Assembly (NCBI RefSeq): GCF_900142575.1
Contig: NZ_FRBI01000020.1
Span: forward strand, 62,001 to 126,000
DNA length: 64,000 bases
Reading direction: 5' to 3'
DNA from: Actinacidiphila paucisporea
GTDB lineage: Bacteria; Actinomycetota; Actinomycetes; Streptomycetales; Streptomycetaceae
In this document: in pieces, positions 34,828 through 43,070 of the stretch
Numbering within the stretch: position 1 is the first letter of the stretch
How the letters are laid out: each line of letters begins with the position of its first letter
Made by a program: the position numbers and the translations under genes
Notes under the pieces: generated by a model
Told to the model about the DNA's origin: nothing
The model's database searches: none
Seen by the model: the letters and a program-made list of their open reading frames with translations, nothing else

Positions 34828-36330
34828 TCACACGGTGAAGGGGCCGTCGTCGGGAGCGACGGGGGCGGGGAGTTCGGTGGTGCCGGTCAGGTAGCGGTCG
34901 GCGGCGGCCGCGGCGGAGCGCCCCTCCGCGATGGCCCACACGACGAGGGACTGGCCGCGGCCGGCGTCGCCCGCCACGAAGATCCCGTCCGTAGGGTCCG
35001 GCGCGTCCGCACGGTCGCCCGCCCGCGCCCCGAAGCCGCCGTCGCGGGCGATGTTCCCCTTGCCGTCCAGCGACAGCCCGAGCTGCTCCAGGAGGCCCGT
35101 ACCGCGTTCCGGTCCGGAGAACCCCAGGGCGAGCAGCACCAGTTCCGCCGGGATCAGCCGCTCGGTGCCGGGCCGGGGGTGCCGCGCCCCGGGTTCCACC
35201 TCCGTCAGGTGCAGGGCGCGCACCTGGCCGCTCGCGCTCCCCTCGAAGCGGAGGGTGGCGGCGGAGAAGACCCGCGGATCGCTGCCGGCCCGCCCCCTGG
35301 CCTCCTCGTGGGCGTGCGAGATCCGGTAGACCCGCGGATACGTCGGCCAGGGCTCGGCTTCCCGCCGGGTCTCCTGCGGCTCGGGGTTGATGTCCAGCTG
35401 CACCGCCGAGGCCGCGCCCTGGCGCAGGACCGTGCCCAGGCAGTCGGAGCCGGTGTCCCCGCCGCCGACGATGACCACGTGCTTGCCCTCAGCGGTGATC
35501 GGCGGGTCGGCGCAGTCGCCCTGCGCGACGCGGTTGGCGAGCGTCAGGTACTCCATCGCCTGGTGGATGCCGGACAGGCTCCTGCCGGGCACCGGAAGCT
35601 CCCGCTGCTCCCGGGCCCCCACCGCGACGACCACCGCGTCATGCCGCCGCGCGAGCTCCGCGGCGTCGAGATCGCCGCCGACGTCCGCACCGGTACGGAA
35701 GGCGGTGCCCTCGGCCCGCATCTGCCCGATCCGCCGGTCGAGCTGGCCCTTCTCCATCTTGAACGAGGGGATGCCGTAGCGGAGCAGCCCGCCGATGCGG
35801 TCGGAGCGCTCGTAGACGGCGACGGTGTGTCCCTGGCGGGTGAGCTGCTGGGCCGCCGCGAGCCCGGCGGGTCCCGAGCCGATGACGGCGACGCTCTTCT
35901 CGCTGTGCCGTTCCGGCGGCTGCGGCTCGGCGTATCCCCGCTCCCATATCTGGTCGGCGATCGCCTGCTCGACGTTCTTGATCGTCACCGGATCGGAGTT
36001 GATGGCCAGCACGCACGCGTCCTCACACGGGGCCGGGCACAGCCGCCCGGTGAATTCCGGGAAGTTGTTCGTCGCGTGCAGCCGCTCGGCGGCGGCCCGC
36101 CAGTCGCCGTGCGCCGCGTAGACATTCCACTCCGGGATGAGATTCCCCAGCGGGCAGCCGTTGTGGCAGAACGGGATGCCGCAGTCCATGCAGCGCGCTG
36201 CCTGCTCGGAGACGAGGGGCAGCAGCGCCTGGCCGGCGTACACCTCGTTCCAGTCCCCCAGCCGTTCGTCGACGGGGCGGGGCGCAACCGGACGGCGGGG
36301 GTATTTCAGGAAGCCGTAGATATCGGTCAT
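34828..36330 (-). CDS. gltD: Glutamate synthase (NADPH) small subunit
   Basis: 500 residues. The small subunit feeds electrons from NADPH through FAD and iron-sulfur clusters to GltB for glutamate synthesis from glutamine and 2-oxoglutarate. Cysteine motifs: Cys47, 50, 55, 59 (CMDCGIPFCHNGC) and Cys98, 102, 106. FAD site GSGPAGLAAAQ (from 151); NAD(P) site VIVGGGDTGSDCLG. ATG 36330 begins the family-typical MTDIYGFLKY. In most genomes gltB lies directly upstream, but here a small membrane protein gene is upstream, so this is a solitary gltD. It could partner a distant gltB or a different oxidoreductase. Confidence 0.93.
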   Translation of the reverse strand: MTDIYGFLKYPRRPVAPRPVDERLGDWNEVYAGQALLPLVSEQAARCMDCGIPFCHNGCPLGNLIPEWNVYAAHGDWRAAAERLHATNNFPEFTGRLCPAPCEDACVLAINSDPVTIKNVEQAIADQIWERGYAEPQPPERHSEKSVAVIGSGPAGLAAAQQLTRQGHTVAVYERSDRIGGLLRYGIPSFKMEKGQLDRRIGQMRAEGTAFRTGADVGGDLDAAELARRHDAVVVAVGAREQRELPVPGRSLSGIHQAMEYLTLANRVAQGDCADPPITAEGKHVVIVGGGDTGSDCLGTVLRQGAASAVQLDINPEPQETRREAEPWPTYPRVYRISHAHEEARGRAGSDPRVFSAATLRFEGSASGQVRALHLTEVEPGARHPRPGTERLIPAELVLLALGFSGPERGTGLLEQLGLSLDGKGNIARDGGFGARAGDRADAPDPTDGIFVAGDAGRGQSLVVWAIAEGRSAAAAADRYLTGTTELPAPVAPDDGPFTV

Positions 36331-36418
36331 GCGGCGCCTCTGGGGCCCACTCGCGGAATCGCGGTCTTCCCCCAGCCTACGACGCCCGGCACCCGTGACG
36401 ACGCAGCGGCGGAACGCC

Positions 36419-36451
36419 GCGACCTGGCCGCGACCTGGCCGCGACCTGGCC
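36419..36451. repeat. Three copies of an 11-bp tandem repeat
   Basis: GCGACCTGGCC occurs three times without gap, about 90 bp upstream of gltD, in the 139-bp gap before the next gene. Confidence 0.8.
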
Positions 36452-36469
36452 CAGCGGATCACGACGACG

Positions 36470-36976
36470 TCAGGACAGACCCTCGTCCAGGCGGCGCAGA
36501 TTGCGCTTCTGCCTGCGGTAGCCGAAAAGGGCGAAGCCGTCGAAGAACATCACAGCGGCGACGAGCGGGAGTGCCGCCAGCCAGCTGTGCGAGGCGATGC
36601 TCAGTCCGGCGACGATCAGCAGGAGCACGCTGAAGGCGGGCATGACCCAGCGCGCCCGCCTCAACTGCTGTCGACGGCGGCTTACAAGACCGCGCATCTG
36701 TTCTTGTCGGACCGCGTCGTCAGGTATCCGCCCTTTGGCGAGCATCCGGTTCAGCGTCACGACGTCCGCGTCCTGGCTGCCGGCCGCGCGCAGGTCGCGG
36801 GTGCGCCGCCTCCGATAGGCCCAGACGGCGATTCCCGCGTAGACGACGGCGTTCAGCACGGCACCGATCGGTGAGCGGCTGGGCCGGAAGGCCATCAGGA
36901 TGCCGGTGCCGAGGACGACCAGCAGCGCCGCCCACATCCACAGATGCCGGTCGATCCAGCGATTCATGCCCTTCAC
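36470..36976 (-). CDS. Hypothetical membrane protein
   Basis: 168 residues with four predicted membrane helices in two pairs (LWMWAALLVVLGTGILMAF, AVVYAGIAVWAY, then two near residues 112-150). The middle loop contains LNRMLAKGRIPDDAVRQEQM and is charged. GTG 36976 follows GGAGGG at good distance; ATG three codons later is possible. It precedes gltD on the same strand by 139 bp. No family recognised with confidence. Confidence 0.75.
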   Translation of the reverse strand: MKGMNRWIDRHLWMWAALLVVLGTGILMAFRPSRSPIGAVLNAVVYAGIAVWAYRRRRTRDLRAAGSQDADVVTLNRMLAKGRIPDDAVRQEQMRGLVSRRRQQLRRARWVMPAFSVLLLIVAGLSIASHSWLAALPLVAAVMFFDGFALFGYRRQKRNLRRLDEGLS

Positions 36977-37192
36977 GAGACCCTCCCCTGACCGATTCCC
37001 CTGGACGTCCTGCGCGGTCGGCTACCCGGTGGGGTCGCGGGTACGGAGCTCCACGCCCGAACTACGCACACCGGCGTAGACGCGCCGGCCCGGTGGACGC
37101 CGGCGGCGTCCCTGGGTCGCCGTCCGCGCCGTGGCAGCCGATATAGGGGGCATGCGGAAGGCAAGGGTCCCGGCGGCGCGGAGGTAGTGCGG

Positions 37193-37537
37193 ATGAACGA
37201 CACGGAGTGGTTGCTGCTCGCCCTGCTGGCGGTGGTGGGGGTCGTCACGCTGGCGATCGCGGTCAGGGTGCTGGTCAAGCTCGTCCGCTCACGGCGGCTG
37301 CTCAAGGACTCGGGCATCCCCATGTCCACCAAGACGATGTTCTGGGCGTCCATCGTCTATCTGGTCTGGCCGGTGGACCTGCTGCCCGACCCGATCTACC
37401 TCGACGACATCGGCTTCCTGCTGCTGGCCCTGCGCTCCCTGCACGCGGCGGCCAGGAAGGCGGGCGTGCGCTACGCCGTCCCCGCGGGTGAGCGGAGCGC
37501 ACCGGACCGCGCGGACCGGGCCCGGCTCCGCAAGTAG
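37193..37537 (+). CDS. DUF1232 (YkvA-like) membrane protein
   Basis: 114 residues. An N-terminal helix (LLLALLAVVGVVTLAIAVRV) is followed by the DUF1232 core VYLVWPVDLLPDPIYLDDIG and a short helix. Members are small inner-membrane proteins of unknown function. ATG 37193 is chosen over GTG 37187 because GGAGG lies eight bases from the ATG but only two from the GTG. Confidence 0.88.
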   Translation: MNDTEWLLLALLAVVGVVTLAIAVRVLVKLVRSRRLLKDSGIPMSTKTMFWASIVYLVWPVDLLPDPIYLDDIGFLLLALRSLHAAARKAGVRYAVPAGERSAPDRADRARLRK

Positions 37538-37571
37538 TCGCACGGGCCGGGCGGGCGGCACGGGGGCCGGA

Positions 37572-37979
37572 CTACCAGTCCAGCTCCGCCTGTACGGTCT
37601 TGCCGCCGTGCTCGGGGACGACGTGCACCCGGCGGGCGAGGCTCTGGACGATGGGCCAGCCGCGGCCGCCGGTCCGGTCGGGAGTGCGCGTGTACGGGCG
37701 GCCGGGGCCGGTGTCCCGCACGGTGATCCCGATCCCGCCGGGCAGCAGGCAGACCGTCAGCGTGAGGGGCCCGGGAGCGTGGCGGACGGCATTGGTCACC
37801 AGCTCGGAGACGACCAGCAGGACGTCGTCCGGAAAGGTGCCGCCGGCATGCGGGGCATGGTCGCGCAGGAAGAGCCCGGCGACGTCCCGCGCCTCGGCGA
37901 TGCAGCCGGAGGCGCCGTCGAAGTCCACGCGCACTTCCGGAGGACGGGCGTCGTGCGGGGTGGCCGGCGGGAGTTCCAT
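37572..37979 (-). CDS. RsbW-like ATP-binding anti-sigma-type kinase
   Basis: 135 residues of the HATPase_c_2 family. N box ELVTNAVRHAPGP, G1 box DTGPGRP and G2 box GGRGWPIVQ are all present. Such proteins phosphorylate STAS antagonists or bind sigma factors in partner switching; streptomycetes have dozens. ATG 37979 has AAGGAAGG upstream. It is divergent from a STAS-protein gene, a natural partner. Confidence 0.9.
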   Translation of the reverse strand: MELPPATPHDARPPEVRVDFDGASGCIAEARDVAGLFLRDHAPHAGGTFPDDVLLVVSELVTNAVRHAPGPLTLTVCLLPGGIGITVRDTGPGRPYTRTPDRTGGRGWPIVQSLARRVHVVPEHGGKTVQAELDW

Positions 37980-38253
37980 CCAGCCTTCCTTTCCGCTGAG
38001 TGTCCCACCGCCCGAGCGTTTCACCACTGTTTGTGACCACCTCGTCGCAGCCGGGACGTCCGTCCCTCGTCACTTACCCCGAGCAGGGTACCCAGCTTGT
38101 CTTTTCGCATCCCGGCCGCACCGTTTTGCGTAGGTATGACCGGTGTCCTGTGGCGTTTCGCCGGGGTACGACTTCCCTTCTAGTGCAGATTCACTACTCT
38201 GAAGTGGTGCCAGTAGCCCATATGTGGGGTCGCCACATGAGAAGAGACGCCGC

Positions 38254-38601
38254 GTGATCGGCCCGTCGTCATTCCGCGTCGACGTCGCCCTCGATACCGA
38301 CGTGCACCGTCTCCGGCTCGTCGGCGAGCTGGACCTCGACGGGGCCGCGGACCTGCGCTCCGCCCTCGCCGCCTGTTTCGCACGGCCGTCGGGCCGTGTC
38401 GTCCTCGACTTGTGGGGCCTGCGTTTCTGCGACTGCGCGGGCCTCAACGTGCTGCTGGAGGCCAAGGACACGGCGGACAGCATCGGCACCGAGCTGTGCG
38501 TCGAGGGTGCCTGCGCGCAGGTGAGCCGGCTCTTCGCCCTCACCGGCGCCGGCGGACGGTTCACGGCCGGCGTGCGAAGCCGGCTACCGAGGATCGCCTG
38601 A
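38254..38601 (+). CDS. STAS-domain anti-anti-sigma-like protein without the phosphoserine
   Basis: 115 residues. STAS fold with LVGELDLDGAADLRSALAAC and VVLDLWGLRFCDCAGLNVLL. In SpoIIAA/RsbV the matching stretch is DSSG, and the second serine is phosphorylated by the RsbW-type kinase. Here the stretch is DCAG, with Ala62 in that place, so the usual switch cannot work. GTG 38254 is chosen with a purine-rich GAAGAGAC upstream; GTG 38224 is possible but lacks a ribosome site. TGATG overlap with the response-regulator gene. Confidence 0.88.
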   Translation: MIGPSSFRVDVALDTDVHRLRLVGELDLDGAADLRSALAACFARPSGRVVLDLWGLRFCDCAGLNVLLEAKDTADSIGTELCVEGACAQVSRLFALTGAGGRFTAGVRSRLPRIA

Positions 38602-39284
38602 TGCCCTCCGCACCGCGGCACGCTCCGGCCGCCGCGCCGCGCCGTGCCAATGAGCGCATCACCATCCTGCTCGTGGAGGACCACGACATGGTGGCCGAGG
38701 CGATACGGCTCGCCCTCGACCGCACCGACGACCTCGATGTGGTCGGCCGCAGCCTGTCGGTGAAGGACGCACTGGCGGACGCCGCCCGGCTGCGCCCCGC
38801 CGTGGTGGTGCTGGACCGGCGGCTGCCCGACGGTGACGGCATCGCCGCCATCGGCCCGATCAAAGCCGCCGCGCCCGGCACCCGCGTCCTGGTGCTGACC
38901 GGCGAGGCGACTCCGGCGGTGGCCGCCCGCGTCGCAGCGGCCGGCGGCTCGGGGCTCCTGCTCAAGATCGGCAGTCTGGACGAACTCCAGGACGGCGTAC
39001 GCCTGGTGGCGGCGGGCGACGTCGCCTTCAGCAAGGGCCTGCTCGGCGAAGCGCTGGACCGGCTGACCGGCCGGAGCAGCGACCTGGGCGGCACGCTGAC
39101 CCCGCGCGAGCGCGAGACCCTCGGCCTGCTCGGCGAAGGGCTGGGCACCCCCGAGATCAGCCGGCGGCTCGGCGTCGCCCTCAACACCGCGCGCAACCAC
39201 GTGCAGCGGGTCCTGGAGAAGCTCGGTGCCCGCTCCCAACTGGAGGCGGTCGCCGTGGCCCGCCGCGAGGGCCTGCTCCAGTGA
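38601..39284 (+). CDS. NarL/LuxR-type response regulator
   Basis: 227 residues. The receiver has acidic pair ED (26-27), phospho-acceptor Asp72 (VVVLDRRLPDG), Thr in LVLTGE and Lys in LLLKIGS. The DNA-binding domain is LTPRERETLGLLGEGLGTPE followed by the recognition helix ALNTARNHVQRVLEKL. The stop overlaps the histidine-kinase start (GTGA), and it overlaps the STAS gene on the other side, so all three are one translational unit. Confidence 0.93.
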   Translation: MPSAPRHAPAAAPRRANERITILLVEDHDMVAEAIRLALDRTDDLDVVGRSLSVKDALADAARLRPAVVVLDRRLPDGDGIAAIGPIKAAAPGTRVLVLTGEATPAVAARVAAAGGSGLLLKIGSLDELQDGVRLVAAGDVAFSKGLLGEALDRLTGRSSDLGGTLTPRERETLGLLGEGLGTPEISRRLGVALNTARNHVQRVLEKLGARSQLEAVAVARREGLLQ

Positions 39285-40420
39285 CCGGGAAGAGGCCCGC
39301 AGAACGCAGTGCCACCCCCGCTCCGAACGAGACGGCCTTCACCCTGCTGGTGACGAGCGTCCTGGACTACGGCATCTTCATGCTCGACCCCGGCGGCTAC
39401 GTGTCCACCTGGAACGCCGGAGCCGAGCGGATCAAGGGCTACCGCGCCGAGGACATCATCGGCAGACACTTCTCGGTCTTCTACCCTCCCGAGGAGATCG
39501 CCGCCCGCAAACCCCACCTGGAGCTGGAGGCGGCCATCGCCGACGGCCGGCTGGAGGACGAGGGCTGGCGCATCCGCAAGGACGGCTCCCGCTTCTGGGC
39601 CAACGTGGTGATCACCGCGCTCTTCGACGAGACCGGCGAGCTGCGCGGCTTCGGCAAGGTCACCCGGGACATGACCGAGCGCCGCGCCGCCGAGCAGGAA
39701 CTCACCGACCGCCGCCGCCTGTTCACCCACCTGGTGCAGGCGCAGGAGCTGGAGCGCCGCCGTATCGCCTGGGACGTGCACGACGACTCGATCCAGGCCA
39801 TGGTCGCCGTCGGCATGCGGCTGCAGCTCCTCGCCGACCGGGTCGGCGAGCCGTACGCGGACGAGCTGTCCCGACTCGACGCGTCGGTGCGTGAGGCGGT
39901 GGGCCGGCTGCGCAACCTCACCTTCCGGCTCCAGCCGCCCGGCATCGACCGGCACGGCCTGGCCGAATCGCTGTCGCAGTACCTCACCGACGTGGTCGGC
40001 AAGTGGGGACTTGAGACGTCCCTCGTCGGGGACCTGGCCAGGGAACCGGCGGCCGAGACCGCCATCACCGCCTTCCGCATCGTGCAGGAAGCGCTGCTGA
40101 ACGTCCGCAAGCACGCCCGAGCACGTTCCGTGCGCATCAGCGTCACCAGCGAGAACCGGGGCGTCCTCGTCCGGGTGGCCGACGACGGCACCGGGAACCC
40201 GGCCGCCTCGCACGGGCTGCGCGAGCACTTCGGGCTGATGGAGATGCGCGAGCGCGCCGAGACCGCCGGCGGCTGGTGGACGCTGCGCAGCGAGCCCGGC
40301 GTCGGCACGACGGTGGAATTCTGGCTGCCCGACCTGCCGGCGGGCGGCTCGGACGAGCACCTTCCCGGCACGCCCTTCGGCAGCCTCGGCTCCCGGAGTT
40401 CCACCCAGGATCCCCGATGA
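39281..40420 (+). CDS. PAS-domain NarX/DesK-type sensor histidine kinase
   Basis: 379 residues, soluble. PAS domain 18-135 (LDPGGYVSTWNAGAERIKGY, VTRDMTERRAAEQEL). HisKA_3 dimerisation domain has phospho-acceptor His167 in DVHDDSIQAM. The HATPase_c domain has NVRKHARARSV and VADDGTGNP, then GLMEMRERAETAGGWW. No membrane segment, so it senses a cytoplasmic or membrane-dissolved signal through PAS. It overlaps the genes on both sides by 4 bp. Confidence 0.93.
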   Translation: MTGKRPAERSATPAPNETAFTLLVTSVLDYGIFMLDPGGYVSTWNAGAERIKGYRAEDIIGRHFSVFYPPEEIAARKPHLELEAAIADGRLEDEGWRIRKDGSRFWANVVITALFDETGELRGFGKVTRDMTERRAAEQELTDRRRLFTHLVQAQELERRRIAWDVHDDSIQAMVAVGMRLQLLADRVGEPYADELSRLDASVREAVGRLRNLTFRLQPPGIDRHGLAESLSQYLTDVVGKWGLETSLVGDLAREPAAETAITAFRIVQEALLNVRKHARARSVRISVTSENRGVLVRVADDGTGNPAASHGLREHFGLMEMRERAETAGGWWTLRSEPGVGTTVEFWLPDLPAGGSDEHLPGTPFGSLGSRSSTQDPR

Positions 40421-40875
40421 GCGGGCCCGCCGCGCCGGACGGCCCCCTGCGGGTACTGATCTGCGACGACAACGAGATGCTGCGCGCGGCGCTGGCCGAG
40501 GTCGTCGGGGCCCAGCCGGACCTCGCCCTCGCCGGCAGCGCGGCCGACGCCGAGGAGGCGATCCGGCTCGCCACCGCGGAACAGCCGCACGTCGTGGTGC
40601 TCGACGTGCGCTTTCCCGGTGGCGGCCCGCACACCGCCCGGCAGATCACCCGCGCCGTCCCCGGAGTGCGCATCCTGGTCTTCTCCGCCTACGGCGACCA
40701 GGCGACGCGCAGCGAGATGGCCGCGGTCGGCGTCGCGGACTACCTCGTCAAGGGCACCACCAACGCGCGTCTGCTGGCCGGAATCCGGGCCCTGGGAGCG
40801 GAAGCCCGCAGCGCCACGACGTCCGGCGACCGGGCGGGCGGGACGCCGGACGGTCTCAGGACGCCCCGAGAGTGA
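40417..40875 (+). CDS. Receiver-only response regulator
   Basis: 152 residues: a single receiver domain with acidic pair DD (17-18), phospho-acceptor Asp63 (VVVLDVRFPG), Ser in LVFSAYG and Lys in DYLVKGTT. No output domain follows; the tail is short and disordered. It could act as a phosphate sink or contact another protein in the same pathway. ATGA overlap with the kinase. Its last 20 bp overlap the convergent SDR gene. Confidence 0.9.
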   Translation: MSGPAAPDGPLRVLICDDNEMLRAALAEVVGAQPDLALAGSAADAEEAIRLATAEQPHVVVLDVRFPGGGPHTARQITRAVPGVRILVFSAYGDQATRSEMAAVGVADYLVKGTTNARLLAGIRALGAEARSATTSGDRAGGTPDGLRTPRE

Positions 40876-41680
40876 AGGTGCGCGCCGTCTCGAAGTCCTC
40901 GCGGTGCGCCTCGTCGCTGGCTCCCAGGTAGGCGTAGGCGTCGGGGCCGACCGGGACGCGCAAGGGAGTGCGGTCCGCCGCGACGATACGCAGGACGACC
41001 TCGGCGAAACGATCCGGGTCGCCCAGGTCCGCGTTGCCCTCCATGCCGCGAAGCGCCTCGCGTACGGGCCCGGTCACGGGGTCGTACGCGGCCACGCGGC
41101 TGCGGGCCTCGGCCAGGGAACTGCCGTAGCGGCTGGCGAACTGGCCGGGTTCGAGCACGGTGACCCGGATACCGAGACCGCCGACCTCGGCCGCCAGTGC
41201 CTGGCTCATTCCTTCGAGAGCGTGCTTGGCGGTGACGTACGCCGCCAGGCCCGGCAGCGCCATCCGGCCGACGACCGAGGAGACGTTGACGATGTGGCCG
41301 GAGCCCTGCGACCGCATCAGGGGCAGGACCAGCCGGGCCAGGCGCCAGGGGCCGATCGCCAGGGTCTCCAGCTGCTCCCGCAGCTCCTGGTCGGAGACCT
41401 CCTCCACAGCGCCGAACAGCCCGGTGCCGGCGTTGTTCACCAGGACGTCCACCCCGCCGAGGCGGTCGACCGCGTGGGCCACGGCGGCTTCGCACTGCCC
41501 CGGGTCGCACACGTCGAGCGCGGCCGTGGCGATCCGGTCGGGATACCGGCGCTGGAGGTCGTGCAGGGCGGCCGGCTTACGGGCCGTCGCGAGAACCGAG
41601 TCACCCGCGGCGGCCGCCGCGGCCGCGACAGCCCGGCCCAGCCCCGACGAGCAACCCGTCACCAGCCATCGGCGTCCCAT
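40856..41680 (-). CDS. Short-chain dehydrogenase/reductase
   Basis: 274 residues. Classical SDR: cofactor motif TGCSSGLG, NNAG in LVNNAGTG, catalytic Ser (NVSSVVG) and YVTAK (Tyr-x-x-x-Lys). The cofactor preference is not clear; substrate unknown. ATG 41680 is preferred because the G-rich ribosome site is six bases away; ATG 41686 lies on it. The 3' end overlaps the receiver-only regulator gene. Confidence 0.92.
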   Translation of the reverse strand: MGRRWLVTGCSSGLGRAVAAAAAAAGDSVLATARKPAALHDLQRRYPDRIATAALDVCDPGQCEAAVAHAVDRLGGVDVLVNNAGTGLFGAVEEVSDQELREQLETLAIGPWRLARLVLPLMRSQGSGHIVNVSSVVGRMALPGLAAYVTAKHALEGMSQALAAEVGGLGIRVTVLEPGQFASRYGSSLAEARSRVAAYDPVTGPVREALRGMEGNADLGDPDRFAEVVLRIVAADRTPLRVPVGPDAYAYLGASDEAHREDFETARTFTLGAS

Positions 41681-41857
41681 GGTCATCCCCCTGCCCGGGT
41701 CCGGCGACAGCGTCGGACCGGGCCACAGGGTCTCACGGCTCCGCGCCCCGCGATACAGCGCAGGGGAGCACGGAACACGGGGGTCGCGCGCCGTGCGACC
41801 CGGCATGCGCGGCACCGCCCCCGGAATGGTGGGGCGAGCGCCGGCGTTGTGGGCCCA

Positions 41858-42250
41858 ATGAGCGATTTGCATGATGATGTTCCCGCCGGCGCCGCCGAGG
41901 AGGCCGCCGCCACCCGCGAGCGCCTGGGCGCGGCGCGGGCGGGCGCGAGTGCGCAGATCACGGCCCTGAGCCGGGAGTACGACGGGATGGTCGAGGCCAA
42001 CGCCCTCGTCGCGGTGGACGACGAGCACGACCCCGAGGGGTCGAGCACGGCCTTCGAGCGGGCCCACATCGGCTCGCTGCTGGCCCAGGCCCGCGAGCAC
42101 CTCGTCGCCCTCGACAGGGCGCTGGAGCGGCTCGACGAGGGTGGCTACGGGCGGTGCGAGGCCTGCGGCGAGCCGATCCCGCCGGAACGCCTCGAGGTGC
42201 TCCCGGCGGCGACGACCTGCGTGCGGTGCGCCGCGGCCCGGACCCGCTGA
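41858..42250 (+). CDS. TraR/DksA-family zinc-finger protein
   Basis: 130 residues. An N-terminal coiled-coil helix pair is followed by a C4 zinc ribbon, CEACG and TCVRC. DksA-like proteins bind RNA polymerase through its secondary channel; actinobacterial versions are less studied. ATG 41858 has no strong ribosome site. Confidence 0.88.
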   Translation: MSDLHDDVPAGAAEEAAATRERLGAARAGASAQITALSREYDGMVEANALVAVDDEHDPEGSSTAFERAHIGSLLAQAREHLVALDRALERLDEGGYGRCEACGEPIPPERLEVLPAATTCVRCAAARTR

Positions 42251-42380
42251 CCGCCCCGCCCGAAACGGGGTGGAGCGCCCGTCCGGCGGAATGCGCGCGT
42301 CCGGCGGGCGGGGCGGGGCGCAATGCGCGGCGCCTGCGGCGATCGTGGGGGGCACCAGCTCCCGTGCGAAGGGCGGCCCA

Positions 42381-42899
42381 GTGCCGGACAGTCCGGGCCG
42401 CGCCGCGGCCACCGACCAGATGCGCGTGCCGCTGCAGCGCCTGCTCTTCGGCGGCGTGTACGGCACCGTGCTCGCCAGCTCCCTGGCGTCCGCCCTCGAC
42501 CAGGAAAGCGGCAGCCCCAACCCCGGCTACGACGCGCTGTGGATCACGGTGGCGGCCCTGGCGGCGGCCGCGGCGCACGGTTACGCGCACGCCATCGCCC
42601 ACTGGACGGCCGGCGGGAAGAAGGCCACCGCCGAGAGTGTCCGGTCGGTGCTTTTCGAGTGGCCCCTCGTGGCGGCCGCGGTCCCCACTGTGGCCGCGCT
42701 GCTGGGCGCCGCCGCCGGCTGGTGGAGCGAGAAGGGCGCCGTCGACGTCGCCCTCACCGTCAACACCGTGGCCCTCTTCGGGTGGGGCCTGCTCGCCGCC
42801 CGCTCGGCAGGCCAGGCCTGGGGCTCGGCCTGCCGCGTCGGCGCGGTGGACGTCCTGCTCGGCCTGTTCATCGTGAGCGCGAACGCACTGACCCACTGA
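42381..42899 (+). CDS. Hypothetical integral membrane protein
   Basis: 172 residues, four predicted membrane helices (VYGTVLASSLASAL, LWITVAALAAAAAHGYAHAI, VAAAVPTVAALLGAAAG, VALTVNTVALFGWGLLA). His in HGYAHAIAHW is conserved-looking. GTG 42381 follows AAGGGCGG; ATG 42420 is a shorter alternative. Family not recognised. Confidence 0.75.
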   Translation: MPDSPGRAAATDQMRVPLQRLLFGGVYGTVLASSLASALDQESGSPNPGYDALWITVAALAAAAAHGYAHAIAHWTAGGKKATAESVRSVLFEWPLVAAAVPTVAALLGAAAGWWSEKGAVDVALTVNTVALFGWGLLAARSAGQAWGSACRVGAVDVLLGLFIVSANALTH

Positions 42900-43070
42900 C
42901 CGCCCGCCCCGCCCGGCAAGCGCCGCTGCCCACCTCGGTCCTGCCGAGCGCCCGGCTGAGCGGCACCCATCGGCCAGGCTGCCGCTGCGGACCACCAGCA
43001 GCGGCGCCCACCTCGCGCCCCTCGGCGCTGCCCGAGCGCCCAGGGCGCCCGGCTGCGCAGCACCCGGCGG

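Noticed and set aside
42900..43070. Inverted repeats between the membrane-protein and YihY genes as a mobile element
   Set aside because: Arms are short, overlapping and imperfect, as expected by chance at this GC content.
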